Positions 23,587 through 33,021 are shown, counted from the first letter of the stretch. The stretch: DNA of 64,000 nucleotides from Microbacterium sp. 3J1 (GCF_001049495.1 NZ_CDWI01000009.1:124001-188000); one strand, 5' to 3'. Notes: generated from the sequence alone by a model not told the origin. Numbers and translations are program-made.

Positions 23587-25251
23587 ATGAAGCTCAGAAA
23601 GTCCCTGATCGCCGTCGCGGCGGTCTCCGCACTCAGCATCTCGGTGCTCGCCGGATGCGCAGCCGGCGGATCCGGCGAAAGCGGCGGCGACGGCGGTGCC
23701 GCACTCACCATCGCCAAGCCCGACGGCGCCATCACCACCGAGTCGAACAACCCGTTCGTCGGCGATTCCTCAGCGTCGAAGTACGGCTACGGCAAGGTCA
23801 TCTTCGAGACCCTCGGCCTCGTGAACCAGACCGGCGAGCGCGAGGTCACCCCCTGGCTCGCCGAGAGCATCGAGTGGAACGACGACTACACCGCCGTCAC
23901 CGTCGTCCCCCGCAAGGACGTCACCTGGAGCGACGGCGAGCCCTTCACCGCCGACGACATCGTCTTCACGTACGAGCTCGTCTCCACGCCCGCACTCGAC
24001 ACCGCCGGCCTCAAGTTCGAGGGGGCGACCGTCGACGGCGACGCCGTGACCCTGACCTTCGCGGAGTCGAAGTACGTCAACCAGGCTCGCGTGCTGCACG
24101 TGCCGATCGTCCCGAAGCACATCTGGGAGAACCTCGACGAGCCGGCCACCGACCCCGTCAAGGGCGACGACCTCGTCGGAACCGGCCCCTACGCGCTGTC
24201 GAACTGGTCGACCGAGTCGGTCACCCTCGAGGCCCGCGACGACTACTGGGGCGGCGACCTCGCCGTGCCCGAGCTGCACTACGTGTCGTACGGCGACAAC
24301 ACCGCCCTCACCACGGCGCTCTCGCAGGGCGAGGCCGACTGGGCGCAGGCGTTCATCCCGCAGATCCAGGAGCAGTTCCTCGACGCCGACCCCGAGCACA
24401 ACAAGTTCTACGTCGCTCCGACCACCGGCTCCGCGACGCTCTTCATGAACCTGCACGAGAAGCCGTTCGACGACGTCGCGTTCCGTCAGGCGCTGGCCTG
24501 GGTGATCGACCGCGACGCCTACGTCGACATCGCGCGTGAGGGCGCGAGCGAGCCCGTCTGGTCGGTGACCGGACTCTCGTCGATCCTCGAGGACGAGATC
24601 CAGCCCGACTTCCAGGGCCAGGAGTACTCGGTCGACGCCGATAAGGCGCGCGAGCTGCTCACCTCGGCCGGATACACGTGGGACGGCGACGCTCTGATCG
24701 ACCCCGACGGCACGCCCGTGTCGTTCACCCTCTCGGTGCCCTCGGGCTGGAGCGACTGGAACACGGCGCAGGAGCTCATCGCCGAGGACATCTCGGAGTC
24801 GATCGGCGCCGAGGTCAAGATCGACATGCCCGACTGGGGCGGCTGGGCGGGGCCCCGCGACGAGGGCACGTTCTCGGCCATCATCCACTGGCTCGAGGAC
24901 AGCGGCACGGCGTACGGCCTCTACACGTCGACGATGGACCCGCGCTGGATCTCCCCCGAGGGGATCGCCGGATTCAACTTCGGCCGTTTCGAGGACCCGG
25001 CGGCGACCGAGGCGCTGAACACCTACGCCAACGCCTCGTCCGACGAGGAGCGCACGGCGGCCATGCAGACGCTGCAGACGATGTTCGTCGACCAGGTCCC
25101 CGCGATCCCGCTCGGCGCGCACCCGCTGCTCGGCGAGTTCAACACGCGCAACTACGTCGGATGGCCGTCGGAGGAAGACCCGTACGCATCGGGCGACCCG
25201 ACGCAGCAGAACATCGTGATGATCCTCACGAAGCTGAAGCCGGCCGAGTAA
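23587..25251 (+). CDS. ABC transporter substrate-binding lipoprotein, family 5 (peptide/oligosaccharide)
   Basis: 554-aa extracellular lipoprotein with lipobox LAGC (C24) and a mature SBP_bac_5 fold: KVIFETLGLVNQ, WLAESIEWNDDYTAVTV, WSDGEPFTADDIVFTYELV and VGTGPYALSNW. Family members bind peptides, but several bind beta-linked oligosaccharides (Thermotoga CbtA type). The downstream GH3 beta-glucosidase in the same operon favours a beta-glucoside or related oligosaccharide. The ATG 23587 has AGGAGAAGC upstream. Confidence 0.9.
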   Translation: MKLRKSLIAVAAVSALSISVLAGCAAGGSGESGGDGGAALTIAKPDGAITTESNNPFVGDSSASKYGYGKVIFETLGLVNQTGEREVTPWLAESIEWNDDYTAVTVVPRKDVTWSDGEPFTADDIVFTYELVSTPALDTAGLKFEGATVDGDAVTLTFAESKYVNQARVLHVPIVPKHIWENLDEPATDPVKGDDLVGTGPYALSNWSTESVTLEARDDYWGGDLAVPELHYVSYGDNTALTTALSQGEADWAQAFIPQIQEQFLDADPEHNKFYVAPTTGSATLFMNLHEKPFDDVAFRQALAWVIDRDAYVDIAREGASEPVWSVTGLSSILEDEIQPDFQGQEYSVDADKARELLTSAGYTWDGDALIDPDGTPVSFTLSVPSGWSDWNTAQELIAEDISESIGAEVKIDMPDWGGWAGPRDEGTFSAIIHWLEDSGTAYGLYTSTMDPRWISPEGIAGFNFGRFEDPAATEALNTYANASSDEERTAAMQTLQTMFVDQVPAIPLGAHPLLGEFNTRNYVGWPSEEDPYASGDPTQQNIVMILTKLKPAE

Positions 25252-25276
25252 GCGCACCGCGTCTCGTCTCGCTTCG

Positions 25277-25319
25277 CTCGCTCGGCGACCGGGGGCCTCC
25301 CTCCCGGTCGCCGAGCGAG
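25277..25319 (+). terminator. intra-operon hairpin after the substrate-binding gene
   Basis: Perfect 17-bp stem CTCGCTCGGCGACCGGG (25277-25293) pairs with 25303-25319, with a 9-nt loop and no U run. In the gap between the SBP gene and the first ATPase gene it probably acts as partial terminator or mRNA stabiliser so that the SBP is made in excess. Confidence 0.75.
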
Positions 25320-25362
25320 GACCGGAGGACCCAGACGACACGCCCCCGACGAAGGACACCTC

Positions 25363-26187
25363 ATGTCAGAACCCCTCCTCAGCGTGCGCGACTTCTCGGT
25401 CGTGTACGACGTCGATCCGCCCGTCGAGGCGGTGAGGAACGTGACGCTCGAACTGCAGCGCGGCGAGATCCTCGGCCTCGCCGGAGAGAGCGGATGCGGC
25501 AAGACCACCCTCGCGTACGGCATCCAGCGTCTGCTGCGAGCGCCGGCGGTGATCGCCGGCGGCAGCGTCACCTTCCACGATGCGTCCGGTGTCGACGTCG
25601 ACGTCAACGCCCTCGACGTCGAGGCGATGCAGCGCTTCCGGTGGGACAAGGTGTCGATGGTGTTCCAGGGGGCGATGAACGCGCTGAACCCGGTGGCGAC
25701 CATCGGCTCCCAGCTCGAGGACGTGTTCGAGATCCACCGCCCCGACATGAACCGTCGTCAGCGCCGGGCCGAGGCCGAGGAGCTCCTGGAGATCGTCAAG
25801 GTGGGGAGGCAGCGTCTGCGCTCCTTCCCGCACGAGCTGTCGGGCGGAATGCGCCAGCGCGTCATGATCGCCATGGCGCTGGCCCTGCGCCCGCAGCTCA
25901 TGGTGATGGACGAGCCGACCACGGCGCTCGACGTGCTCGTTCAGCGCGAGATCCTCAGCCAGATCTCGCAGCTGCGCCACGAGTTCGGGTTCTCGGTCAT
26001 CTTCATCACGCACGACCTCCCGCTGCTGCTCGAGATCAGCGACCGGATCGCCATCATGCGAGCGGGCGAGATCGTCGAGCTCGCATCCGCCGAGCAGCTC
26101 TGGCGCGACCCGCAGCACGACTACACCGCGACGCTGCTGTCGTCTTTCCCGCGCCTGACCGGCGAGAGAGGAGTGCTGACCCGATGA
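25363..26187 (+). CDS. ABC transporter ATP-binding protein (DppD/OppD type)
   Basis: 274-aa ATPase. Walker [11 protein letters not shown]-loop in [12 protein letters not shown], signature LSGGMRQR, Walker [13 protein letters not shown] and switch His FITHD are intact. The C-terminal oligopeptide-transporter extension with the Cys-rich Fe-S segment seen in some DppD proteins is absent. It overlaps the next ATPase gene by 4 nt (ATGA). Confidence 0.93.
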   Translation: MSEPLLSVRDFSVVYDVDPPVEAVRNVTLELQRGEILGLAGESGCGKTTLAYGIQRLLRAPAVIAGGSVTFHDASGVDVDVNALDVEAMQRFRWDKVSMVFQGAMNALNPVATIGSQLEDVFEIHRPDMNRRQRRAEAEELLEIVKVGRQRLRSFPHELSGGMRQRVMIAMALALRPQLMVMDEPTTALDVLVQREILSQISQLRHEFGFSVIFITHDLPLLLEISDRIAIMRAGEIVELASAEQLWRDPQHDYTATLLSSFPRLTGERGVLTR

Positions 26188-26990
26188 CGACTCTCGAATT
26201 CTCCGGCGTCACCAAGGTCTACAACGTGCGAGGAGCCGGCCAGCTCAAGGCCCTCGACGACGTGAGCTTCACCCTGACCTCCGGCCGGACGCTGGGCCTT
26301 GTCGGACAGTCCGGCAGCGGCAAGTCGACGATCGCGAAGATCCTCACCCAGCTCGAGACGCCCACCAGCGGAGAGGTGCGCCTCGACGGAAAGCCCATCC
26401 CACGCCGCGGCAGGGGTCTCCGGGCGTACCGCCAGCAGCTGCGCATGGTCTTCCAGGACCCGTTCGCGTCGCTCAACCCGTACCACTCGATCCGCTACCA
26501 CCTGGAGCGGCCGATCCGCCTCGACGACGTGGTGCCGAAGAAGGAGACCGACGCCGAGGTGCGACGGCTCCTCGAGAGGGTGCGACTCGACGCGGATGCC
26601 GTGATCGACCGCCGTCCGCACGAGCTCTCCGGCGGCCAGCGGCAGCGCGTCGCGATCGCCCGCGCTCTCGCATCCCGCCCCTCTCTGCTCGTCGCCGACG
26701 AGCCGGTGTCGATGCTCGACGTCTCGATCCGTCTCGGCGTGCTGAACCTGCTCGCCGAACTGCAGCGGGAGGAGGGGCTCGGTGTGCTCTACATCACCCA
26801 CGACCTCGCGACGGCCCGCCACTTCAGCGACGAGATCATGGTGCTCAACCAGGGTCGCGTGGTGGAGCACGGCGACGCCGACGACGTGATCCTCAACCCG
26901 CAGGACCCCTATACGCGCGAATTGCGGGCGGCGTCTCCCGACCCCGACCAGCACTTCGCGACGGCCGGAACGCACGGAGGTGCACTGTGA
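26184..26990 (+). CDS. ABC transporter ATP-binding protein (DppF/OppF type)
   Basis: 268-aa partner ATPase. Walker A GQSGSGKST, MVFQDPFASLNPYHSI, signature LSGGQRQR, Walker B LLVADEPVSMLDVSIR and YITHD are present. It forms the heterodimeric ATPase of the peptide-type importer with the preceding gene, and its end overlaps the permease GTG. Confidence 0.93.
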   Translation: MTTLEFSGVTKVYNVRGAGQLKALDDVSFTLTSGRTLGLVGQSGSGKSTIAKILTQLETPTSGEVRLDGKPIPRRGRGLRAYRQQLRMVFQDPFASLNPYHSIRYHLERPIRLDDVVPKKETDAEVRRLLERVRLDADAVIDRRPHELSGGQRQRVAIARALASRPSLLVADEPVSMLDVSIRLGVLNLLAELQREEGLGVLYITHDLATARHFSDEIMVLNQGRVVEHGDADDVILNPQDPYTRELRAASPDPDQHFATAGTHGGAL

Positions 26991-28075
26991 CCACCGCATC
27001 CCCACAGCTCCCGCTCGTCGAGGACGAGCGGCCGGACGCCCTCGAGGTCGGCACGACCGCGACCGCCGTGCGCGCCGGGCGGAAGCTCGTGCCGTGGCGG
27101 TTCTTCGCCGGCCGTGCGGGCTTCTACCTCTTCACCCTCTGGGCCGCGATCACGATCAACTTCTTCCTTCCGCGGTTCATGAAGGGCGACGCGGTCAGCT
27201 CGTACCTGGCCCGCAACCGCAACATCAGTCCGGAGGCCGCGGACTCGCTCCGGATCCTCCTGGGGATCGACTCCGACAAGTCCCTGTGGCAGCAGTACCT
27301 CGACTACTGGGGCACGCTGCTGCGCGGCGACCTCGGCATCTCGACGCTGCACGGCCTGCGACCGGTGGCCGAGGTGCTCGCCGCCGCGCTGCCGTGGACG
27401 CTCGGGCTCGTGGGACTCGCGACGATCATCTCCTTCGCCCTCGGCACCGTGGGCGGGGCGATCGTCGGATGGAGGCGCGGCAGCAGACTCGACGCGCTCA
27501 TCCCGATCACGACGTTCTTCAACACCATCCCGTACTTCTGGCTGGGTCTCATCGCGATCGCCGTCTTCTCGTCGACGCTGAAGTGGTTCCCGTCGTCGCA
27601 CGCCTACGACAAGGGGCAGTCGCCCGAGTGGAGTCTGGACTTCATCGGCCAGGTGATCATGCACGGCACGCTCCCCGCGGTCACCATCATCATCGCGTCG
27701 CTCGGCGGCTGGATGCTGGGCATGCGCAACATGATGCTCACCGTGCTCGACGAGGACTACATCACCGTCGCGCAGGCCAAGGGCATGCCGAACAGACGGG
27801 TGCTCTGGGCGTACGCCGCCCGCAACGCGGTGCTGCCGCAGATCCAGAGCTTCGCCCTGTCGATCGGATTCATCGTCGGCGGCACGATCGTCATGGAGAT
27901 GGTCTTCAGCTACCCGGGTGTCGGCAAGCTCCTGCTCGACGCGACGAACGCGAAGGACTTCGCGCTCATGCAGGGCGTGTTCCTCGTGATCACCCTGTCG
28001 GTGCTGATCGCGAACATCCTCGCCGACATCGTCTACGCATACCTCGACCCGCGCACGCGCCAGACGGAGGCCTGA
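26987..28075 (+). CDS. ABC transporter permease (DppB type)
   Basis: 362-aa permease with one N-terminal helix after an 40-residue cytoplasmic tail and five further helices. The EAA loop reads DEDYITVAQAKGMPNRRVLWAYAARNAVLP, standard for family 5 importers. Start GTG 26987 overlaps the ATPase stop (GTGA). Confidence 0.92.
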   Translation: MTTASPQLPLVEDERPDALEVGTTATAVRAGRKLVPWRFFAGRAGFYLFTLWAAITINFFLPRFMKGDAVSSYLARNRNISPEAADSLRILLGIDSDKSLWQQYLDYWGTLLRGDLGISTLHGLRPVAEVLAAALPWTLGLVGLATIISFALGTVGGAIVGWRRGSRLDALIPITTFFNTIPYFWLGLIAIAVFSSTLKWFPSSHAYDKGQSPEWSLDFIGQVIMHGTLPAVTIIIASLGGWMLGMRNMMLTVLDEDYITVAQAKGMPNRRVLWAYAARNAVLPQIQSFALSIGFIVGGTIVMEMVFSYPGVGKLLLDATNAKDFALMQGVFLVITLSVLIANILADIVYAYLDPRTRQTEA

Positions 28076-28076
28076 C

Positions 28077-29162
28077 ATGAGCGTCCCCACCTCGACAGAC
28101 ACCACCGCTCCCGACGGCCGCGCGATCGCGACCGGGATGCCGGAGACGGCGACGTTCCGCACGGCGACGGATGCCGGGCCCCCGCGCAAGACCTTCTGGT
28201 CGCAGCTCGTCCAGGCGTTCGCGATGTTCCGCAACCCGAAGTCGATCGCCGGCCTCATCATCCTCGGGGTCTTCGTGCTCGTCGCGATCTTCGCGCCGCT
28301 GCTCGCCCCCTACGGCCCCACGCAGAAGGACCGCTCCGCGCTGCGGCAGCCGCCCTCCTGGGAGCACTGGCTCGGCACGACCCACATGGGGGAGGACGTG
28401 CTCAGCCAGATCATCTTCGGCACCCGCGGCGTGGTCGTCGTCGGCTTCCTCTCGGCGATCATCGCCACGCTCATCGCCATCACGATCGGCGTGATCTCCG
28501 GCTACGTGCGCGGGTGGAAGAGCGAATCGCTCTCGGCACTGACGAACGTGTTCCTGGTGATCCCCGGCATCCCGCTGATCATCATCGTGGCCTCGCAGTT
28601 CGAGAACCCGCCCCTCATCGTGATCGCCGCGGTGCTCGGGCTCACCGGCTGGGCCTGGGGTGCGCGCGTGCTCCGCGCGCAGACGATGTCGCTGCGCAAC
28701 CGGGACTTCATCCAGGCCGCCCGCGCCAACGGCGAGCCGCTGCGCCGCATCATCACGGTCGAGATGCTCCCGAACCTCATGGCGCTCATCGCGTCGAGCT
28801 TCGTGGGAACGGTGACCGCGGCGATCCTCGGGCTCACGACCCTCGCGTTCATCGGGGTCATCCCGGTGAGCAACCTCAACTGGGGGACGATCCTGTTCTG
28901 GGCACAGCAGAACGGCGCCTTCCCCCGGCTGTGGTGGTGGTACGTCCCTGCGGGGCTCTGCATCGCCATCATCGGCGTCGCGCTGTCGCTCATCAACTTC
29001 GGCATCGACGAGTACGTCAACCCGCGGCTGCGGTCGGCGGGCGAGCGCGCTCGGGCGATGAAGAAGAAGGGCCTGAACGTGAACGACCCGGTGACGGCCG
29101 TGCGCAGCATCCCGACGAACCATACGACGACACAGAACACGAATATCCAGAACACGAAGTGA
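28077..29162 (+). CDS. ABC transporter permease (DppC type)
   Basis: 361-aa second permease. The N-terminal LAPYGPTQKDRSALRQPPSWEHWLGTTHMGEDVLSQIIFGTR matches OppC/DppC (read in parts), and the EAA loop is in RNRDFIQAARANGEPLRRIITVEMLPN. It starts 1 nt after the first permease and its TGA overlaps the GH3 ATG. Confidence 0.92.
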   Translation: MSVPTSTDTTAPDGRAIATGMPETATFRTATDAGPPRKTFWSQLVQAFAMFRNPKSIAGLIILGVFVLVAIFAPLLAPYGPTQKDRSALRQPPSWEHWLGTTHMGEDVLSQIIFGTRGVVVVGFLSAIIATLIAITIGVISGYVRGWKSESLSALTNVFLVIPGIPLIIIVASQFENPPLIVIAAVLGLTGWAWGARVLRAQTMSLRNRDFIQAARANGEPLRRIITVEMLPNLMALIASSFVGTVTAAILGLTTLAFIGVIPVSNLNWGTILFWAQQNGAFPRLWWWYVPAGLCIAIIGVALSLINFGIDEYVNPRLRSAGERARAMKKKGLNVNDPVTAVRSIPTNHTTTQNTNIQNTK

Positions 29163-31426
29163 TGACCTCTCAGACGCTGACCGACTCCCCGACCGCCCTC
29201 GACTCCCTTCCCTACCTCGACCCCGAACTGCCGATCGCGGCACGGGTGTCGGACCTCCTCGACCGCATGACCGTGGAGGAGAAGGTCGGGCAGATGCTGC
29301 AGCTCGACGCCCGCGACGACCTGGAGGACCACGTCCTCCGCCGCCACGTCGGATCGATCCTGCACACCTCGCCCGAGCGCATCCTGCAGGCTGCCGACCT
29401 GACCTCCCGCACCCGGCTGCGCATCCCGCTGCTGGTCGGCGAGGACTGCATCCACGGCCACTCGTTCTGGCCGGGCGCGACGATCTACCCGACGCAGCTC
29501 GGCATGGCCGCCACGTGGGACGCGGAGCTGGTCGAGAAGGTCGCCAGGGCCACCGCGATCGAGGTCGCCGCGACCGGCATCCACTGGACGTTCTCGCCGG
29601 TGCTGTGCATCGCGCGCGACCTGCGGTGGGGACGCATCGGCGAGACCTTCGGGGAGGATCCGTTCCTGATCGGGGAGCTCGCATCGGCGATGGTGCGGGG
29701 CTACCAGGGCTCGGGGCTCTCCGACCGCACGGCGATCCTCGCCACGGCGAAGCACTTCGCGGGCTACTCCGAGACGCAGGGCGGGCGGGATGCCAGCGAG
29801 GCCGACATCTCGCGGCGCAAGCTGCGGTCATGGTTCCTGCCCCCGTTCGAGCGCGTCGCCCGTGAGGGCTGCCGCACGTTCATGCTCGGATATCAGACGA
29901 CCGACGGCGTGCCGATCACCGTCAACGACTGGCTGCTCAGCGACGTGCTGCGCGGCGAGTGGGGTTACACCGGCACGCTCATCACCGACTGGGACAACGT
30001 CGGCCGCATGGTGTGGGAGCAGCACGTGCAGCCCGACTACACGCATGCGTCGGCGGCGGCCGTCACGGCCGGCAACGACATGGTCATGAACACCCCCGGG
30101 TTCTTCGAGGGAGCGCTGGATGCCGTCGCGCGCGGTCTCCTCACAGAGGATGCGTTCGACGTCGCCGTAGCCCGCATCCTCACCCTGAAGTTCGAGCTCG
30201 GACTCTTCGAGGACCCCCGCCTGCCCGACGAGGACGCGGATGCCGTGGTCGGCAGCGCGGCACATGCGGGCCTCAACCTCGAGACCGCGCGGCGCTCGCT
30301 CGTGCTGCTCGAGAACGACGGGCTGCTGCCGCTCGATGCTGCGGCACCGCTCAAGGTCGCCGTGGTGGGGCCGCTGGCCGACGACGCGCAGACCCAGCTC
30401 GGCGACTGGGCAGGAGGGTCGGGTCAGGCCGGCTGGCTCGACGGCCAGCCGCGGGAGATGATCACGACGGTCCTCGACGGCCTGTCAGGGGTCGGCGGAT
30501 GGTCGGTGACGCACGCGAGAGGCGCCGACATCCTCACCCTCGAGGACGACCCCCGAGGAGCGAAGTTCCCCGACGGACAGCCCCGCCCCGCGGTCGTGGT
30601 GCCCGCGGCGCCCGATGAGACGCTGATCGCCGAGGCGGTCGCTGCCGCAGCGGCATCCGATGTGGTGGTGGCGGTCGTCGGAGACCGCATCGAGCTCGTC
30701 GGCGAGGGGCGATCGACCGCGACGCTCGAGCTCGTCGGCGGACAGAACGCGATGCTCGACGCCCTCATCGCCACGGGGAAGCCCGTGGTGGTGGTGCTGC
30801 TCGCGTCGAAGCCGCTCGTGATGCCGGCATCCGTGTCGAAGGCCGCTGCCGTGATCTGGGCGGCGAACCCCGGCATGCAGGGCGGCCGTGCGCTCGCCGA
30901 GCTCGTCACGGGTGCGATCGAGCCGTCCGGGCGGCTGCCGATCTCGTTCGCGCGGCACGTCGGCCAGCAGCCGACCTACTACAACCAGATCCGCGGCCAG
31001 CACGGCGACCGCTATGCCGACCTCACGCAGTCGCCCGCCTGGGCCTTCGGCGAGGGGCTGTCGTACTCGACCGTCGCGTACTCCGATCTGACGCTGTCGT
31101 CCGCCGACCTGGGGGTGGACGACACGATCGTCGGAACGGTGACGGTCGCGAACACCGGATCGCGGCCGGTGCGCGAGACCGTGCAGGTGTACGTGCGGGA
31201 TGCCGTGACGAGCGTCAGCTGGACCGACAAGGAGCTCAAGACCTACCGCCAGGTGGATCTCGCTCCGGGGGAGAGCCGCCGCGTCGACCTGGAGCTGCCG
31301 GTCGCCGACTGCACGATCGTCGACGCCGCCGGCATCCGTCGTGTCGAGCCGGGCGGGTTCGCGCTGCTCGTGGGCCCGAGCTCCCGCGACGAGGTGCTCC
31401 TCAGTGCGGGGTTCACGGTCTCGTAG
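29162..31426 (+). CDS. glycoside hydrolase family 3 beta-glucosidase-like enzyme
   Basis: 754-aa intracellular enzyme (no signal peptide). The N-terminal (beta/alpha)8 domain shows VGEDCIHGHSFWPGATIYP, DLRWGRIGETFGEDP, KHFAGYSETQGGRD and the nucleophile in LITDWDNVG (D276). A Rossmann-like second domain follows with VAVVGPLADDAQTQLGDW, and a fibronectin-III-like domain closes the protein. Beta-glucosidase or beta-xylosidase activity is likely; the substrate is set by the upstream importer. It is the last gene of the TetR-controlled operon. Confidence 0.92.
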   Translation: MTSQTLTDSPTALDSLPYLDPELPIAARVSDLLDRMTVEEKVGQMLQLDARDDLEDHVLRRHVGSILHTSPERILQAADLTSRTRLRIPLLVGEDCIHGHSFWPGATIYPTQLGMAATWDAELVEKVARATAIEVAATGIHWTFSPVLCIARDLRWGRIGETFGEDPFLIGELASAMVRGYQGSGLSDRTAILATAKHFAGYSETQGGRDASEADISRRKLRSWFLPPFERVAREGCRTFMLGYQTTDGVPITVNDWLLSDVLRGEWGYTGTLITDWDNVGRMVWEQHVQPDYTHASAAAVTAGNDMVMNTPGFFEGALDAVARGLLTEDAFDVAVARILTLKFELGLFEDPRLPDEDADAVVGSAAHAGLNLETARRSLVLLENDGLLPLDAAAPLKVAVVGPLADDAQTQLGDWAGGSGQAGWLDGQPREMITTVLDGLSGVGGWSVTHARGADILTLEDDPRGAKFPDGQPRPAVVVPAAPDETLIAEAVAAAAASDVVVAVVGDRIELVGEGRSTATLELVGGQNAMLDALIATGKPVVVVLLASKPLVMPASVSKAAAVIWAANPGMQGGRALAELVTGAIEPSGRLPISFARHVGQQPTYYNQIRGQHGDRYADLTQSPAWAFGEGLSYSTVAYSDLTLSSADLGVDDTIVGTVTVANTGSRPVRETVQVYVRDAVTSVSWTDKELKTYRQVDLAPGESRRVDLELPVADCTIVDAAGIRRVEPGGFALLVGPSSRDEVLLSAGFTVS

Positions 31427-31471
31427 CCGCTGCGTCGCGTCGGGTGCTGTCGGTGCCGGGTGCTGTCGGCC

Positions 31472-31945
31472 TCAGTCCTGCAGGCGCTGCGGGCCGGCGC
31501 CCTGGCTGCCGAGGGCGTCGTCGGGGTTGAGCAGCCCGCACGCCTTCATCGACAGGCAGCCGCATCCGATGCAGCCGGTGAGCTCGCGTTCGAGACGTTC
31601 GATGCCCTCGCGTCGTCGCTCGAGCACGCGTTTCCAGCGGCGTGACGCGCGCTGCCAGTCGGCATGGCTGGGGGTCTCCGTGAGCGGAACGCCGCCGAAT
31701 GCCTCCTGGACGTCGGCGAGCGGGATGCCGAGGCGCTTGGCGACCGTGATGAGCGAGACTCGTCGCAGCATGTGCCGGGCGTAGCGCCGCTGATTGCCGG
31801 GCGAGCGCGTCGAGGCGATGAGTCCGAGGCTCTCGTAGAAGTGCAGCGCCGAGGGAGCGACGCCCGTGCGTCTGCTCATCTCGCCGATCGTGAGCGGCTC
31901 GTCGGGGCCGTGCACCGTGCGATCGGACTCGCTCTCGCCGTCCAT
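31472..31945 (-). CDS. soxR: redox-sensitive transcriptional activator SoxR
   Basis: 157-aa MerR-family activator. MerR HTH at residues 18-60 (LTIGEMSRRTGVAPSALHFYE), dimer helix, then the [2Fe-2S] motif CIGCGCLSMKAC (C125, C128, C130, C136) with the CX2CXCX5C spacing unique to SoxR. The start MDGESESD at 31945 is chosen because the frame upstream runs through the operator. It is divergent from fdxA with a perfect SoxR box between. Confidence 0.96.
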   Translation of the reverse strand: MDGESESDRTVHGPDEPLTIGEMSRRTGVAPSALHFYESLGLIASTRSPGNQRRYARHMLRRVSLITVAKRLGIPLADVQEAFGGVPLTETPSHADWQRASRRWKRVLERRREGIERLERELTGCIGCGCLSMKACGLLNPDDALGSQGAGPQRLQD

Positions 31946-31962
31946 CGACGACCTCCCTCGAT

Positions 31963-31993
31963 TTGACCTCAAGTGTACTTGAGGTTTTAGCGT
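31963..31993 (+). promoter_or_regulatory. SoxR box within the fdxA promoter
   Basis: ACCTCAAGT-GT-ACTTGAGGT is a perfect 20-bp palindrome (31966-31985) matching the SoxR consensus. It fills the spacer between TTGACC (31963-31968) and TAGCGT (31988-31993). The 19-bp spacer is the lengthened MerR-type spacing that the activator must distort to allow transcription. Confidence 0.85.
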
Positions 31994-32038
31994 GGCATCC
32001 GTGCTTCGAATCCTGCTCACTCCTGTGGTGGCCGCTCT

Positions 32039-32365
32039 GTGACGTACGTGATCGCCCTTCCGTGCGTCGATGTCAAGGACCGTGCGTGCATCGACGAGTG
32101 TCCCGTTGACTGCATCTATGAGGGTGAACGCTCGTTGTACATCCACCCGGACGAGTGCGTCGACTGCGGCGCGTGCGAGCCGGTGTGCCCGGTCGAGGCG
32201 ATCTACTACGAAGACGATCTGCCGGAAGAATGGCAGGACTACTACAAGGCCAACGTCGAGTTCTTCGACGAGATCGGCTCGCCCGGAGGCGCGGCGAAGC
32301 TCGGGATGATCGCGCACGACCATCCGCTCGTCACCGCACTTCCGCCCCAGGAGGCACACGAATGA
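32039..32365 (+). CDS. fdxA: 7Fe ferredoxin FdxA
   Basis: 108-aa low-potential ferredoxin of the seven-iron type. The N-terminal CVDVKDRACIDECPVDC supplies the [3Fe-4S]/[4Fe-4S] ligands and CVDCGACEPVCPVEAI the second cluster; the C-terminal extension is normal. Start is GTG 32039. The flavin reductase gene overlaps its stop (ATGA) and the SoxR box drives it, so it is part of an oxidative or redox-cycling stress response. Confidence 0.95.
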   Translation: MTYVIALPCVDVKDRACIDECPVDCIYEGERSLYIHPDECVDCGACEPVCPVEAIYYEDDLPEEWQDYYKANVEFFDEIGSPGGAAKLGMIAHDHPLVTALPPQEAHE

Positions 32366-32883
32366 CCAGTCCGCAGCACCCCGCAGCACCCGTGCCCTCT
32401 GCGGTGGGTGAAGGACTCAAGGCAGCGTTCCGCGCGCACCCCGCCGGCGTCGCGATCATCACCGCGACGACGCCCGACGGTCCGGTGGGCCTCACGGCAT
32501 CCAGCGTCGCGTCGGTCGCCGTCGACCCCGCCGCGATCGTGTTCTCGGTGACGAGAGCCACCGGCAGCGCGGGCGCCATCCTCTCGTCCGACACCTTCGT
32601 GGTGCACCTCATCGACGACGAGCATTCGGCCCTGGCGCAGAGCTTCGCCGTGAGCGGAGCCGAGCGGTTCACACCCGACCAGGGCTGGAGCGTGCTGCCC
32701 ACCGGTGAGCCGTACCTCGCGGAGGCGAGGGTCGCGATGCGCTGCCACCCGATGACCACGGTGGCGGTCGGATCGTCGACCGTCGTGATCGCCGAGGTCG
32801 ACGAGGTGCTGCTGGGTCAGCAGGGGCGTCCGCTCGTCTACCTCGACCGTCGTTTCCACTCGCTGCCGCACGACCAGGGCTGA
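32362..32883 (+). CDS. flavin reductase domain protein (FMN-binding)
   Basis: 173-aa protein of the flavin reductase-like (HpaC/split-barrel) family: FRAHPAGVAIITATTPDGPVGLTASSVASV and FVVHLIDDEHSALAQSFA are the flavin-contact segments. It would reduce FMN/FAD with NAD(P)H. Co-transcribed with fdxA under SoxR control, it may support reduction of SoxR itself or detoxification of redox-cycling compounds; that role is inference. Confidence 0.88.
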   Translation: MTSPQHPAAPVPSAVGEGLKAAFRAHPAGVAIITATTPDGPVGLTASSVASVAVDPAAIVFSVTRATGSAGAILSSDTFVVHLIDDEHSALAQSFAVSGAERFTPDQGWSVLPTGEPYLAEARVAMRCHPMTTVAVGSSTVVIAEVDEVLLGQQGRPLVYLDRRFHSLPHDQG

Positions 32884-32897
32884 GGGCCGACCGCGCC

Positions 32898-33021
32898 CGC
32901 CTCCCCGCCTCCCACCACCCTGCCACCCCGCCTCCCACCACCCTGCCACCCTGCCTCCCACCACCCTGCCTCCCACCACCCTGCCTCCCACCACCCTGCC
33001 TCCCTGTCTCCCACCACCCTG
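32898..33021. repeat. 15-bp tandem repeat (VNTR-like)
   Basis: About six units of GCCTCCCACCACCCT, three of them directly adjacent (32952-32996), the others separated by short GCCACCC(CT) inserts. Downstream of the flavin reductase gene and not coding. The copy number should be unstable between strains. Confidence 0.85.

Noticed and set aside
32898..33021. possible CRISPR array
   Set aside because: Units are 15 bp and directly adjacent with no unique spacers of 25-40 bp and no cas genes nearby.
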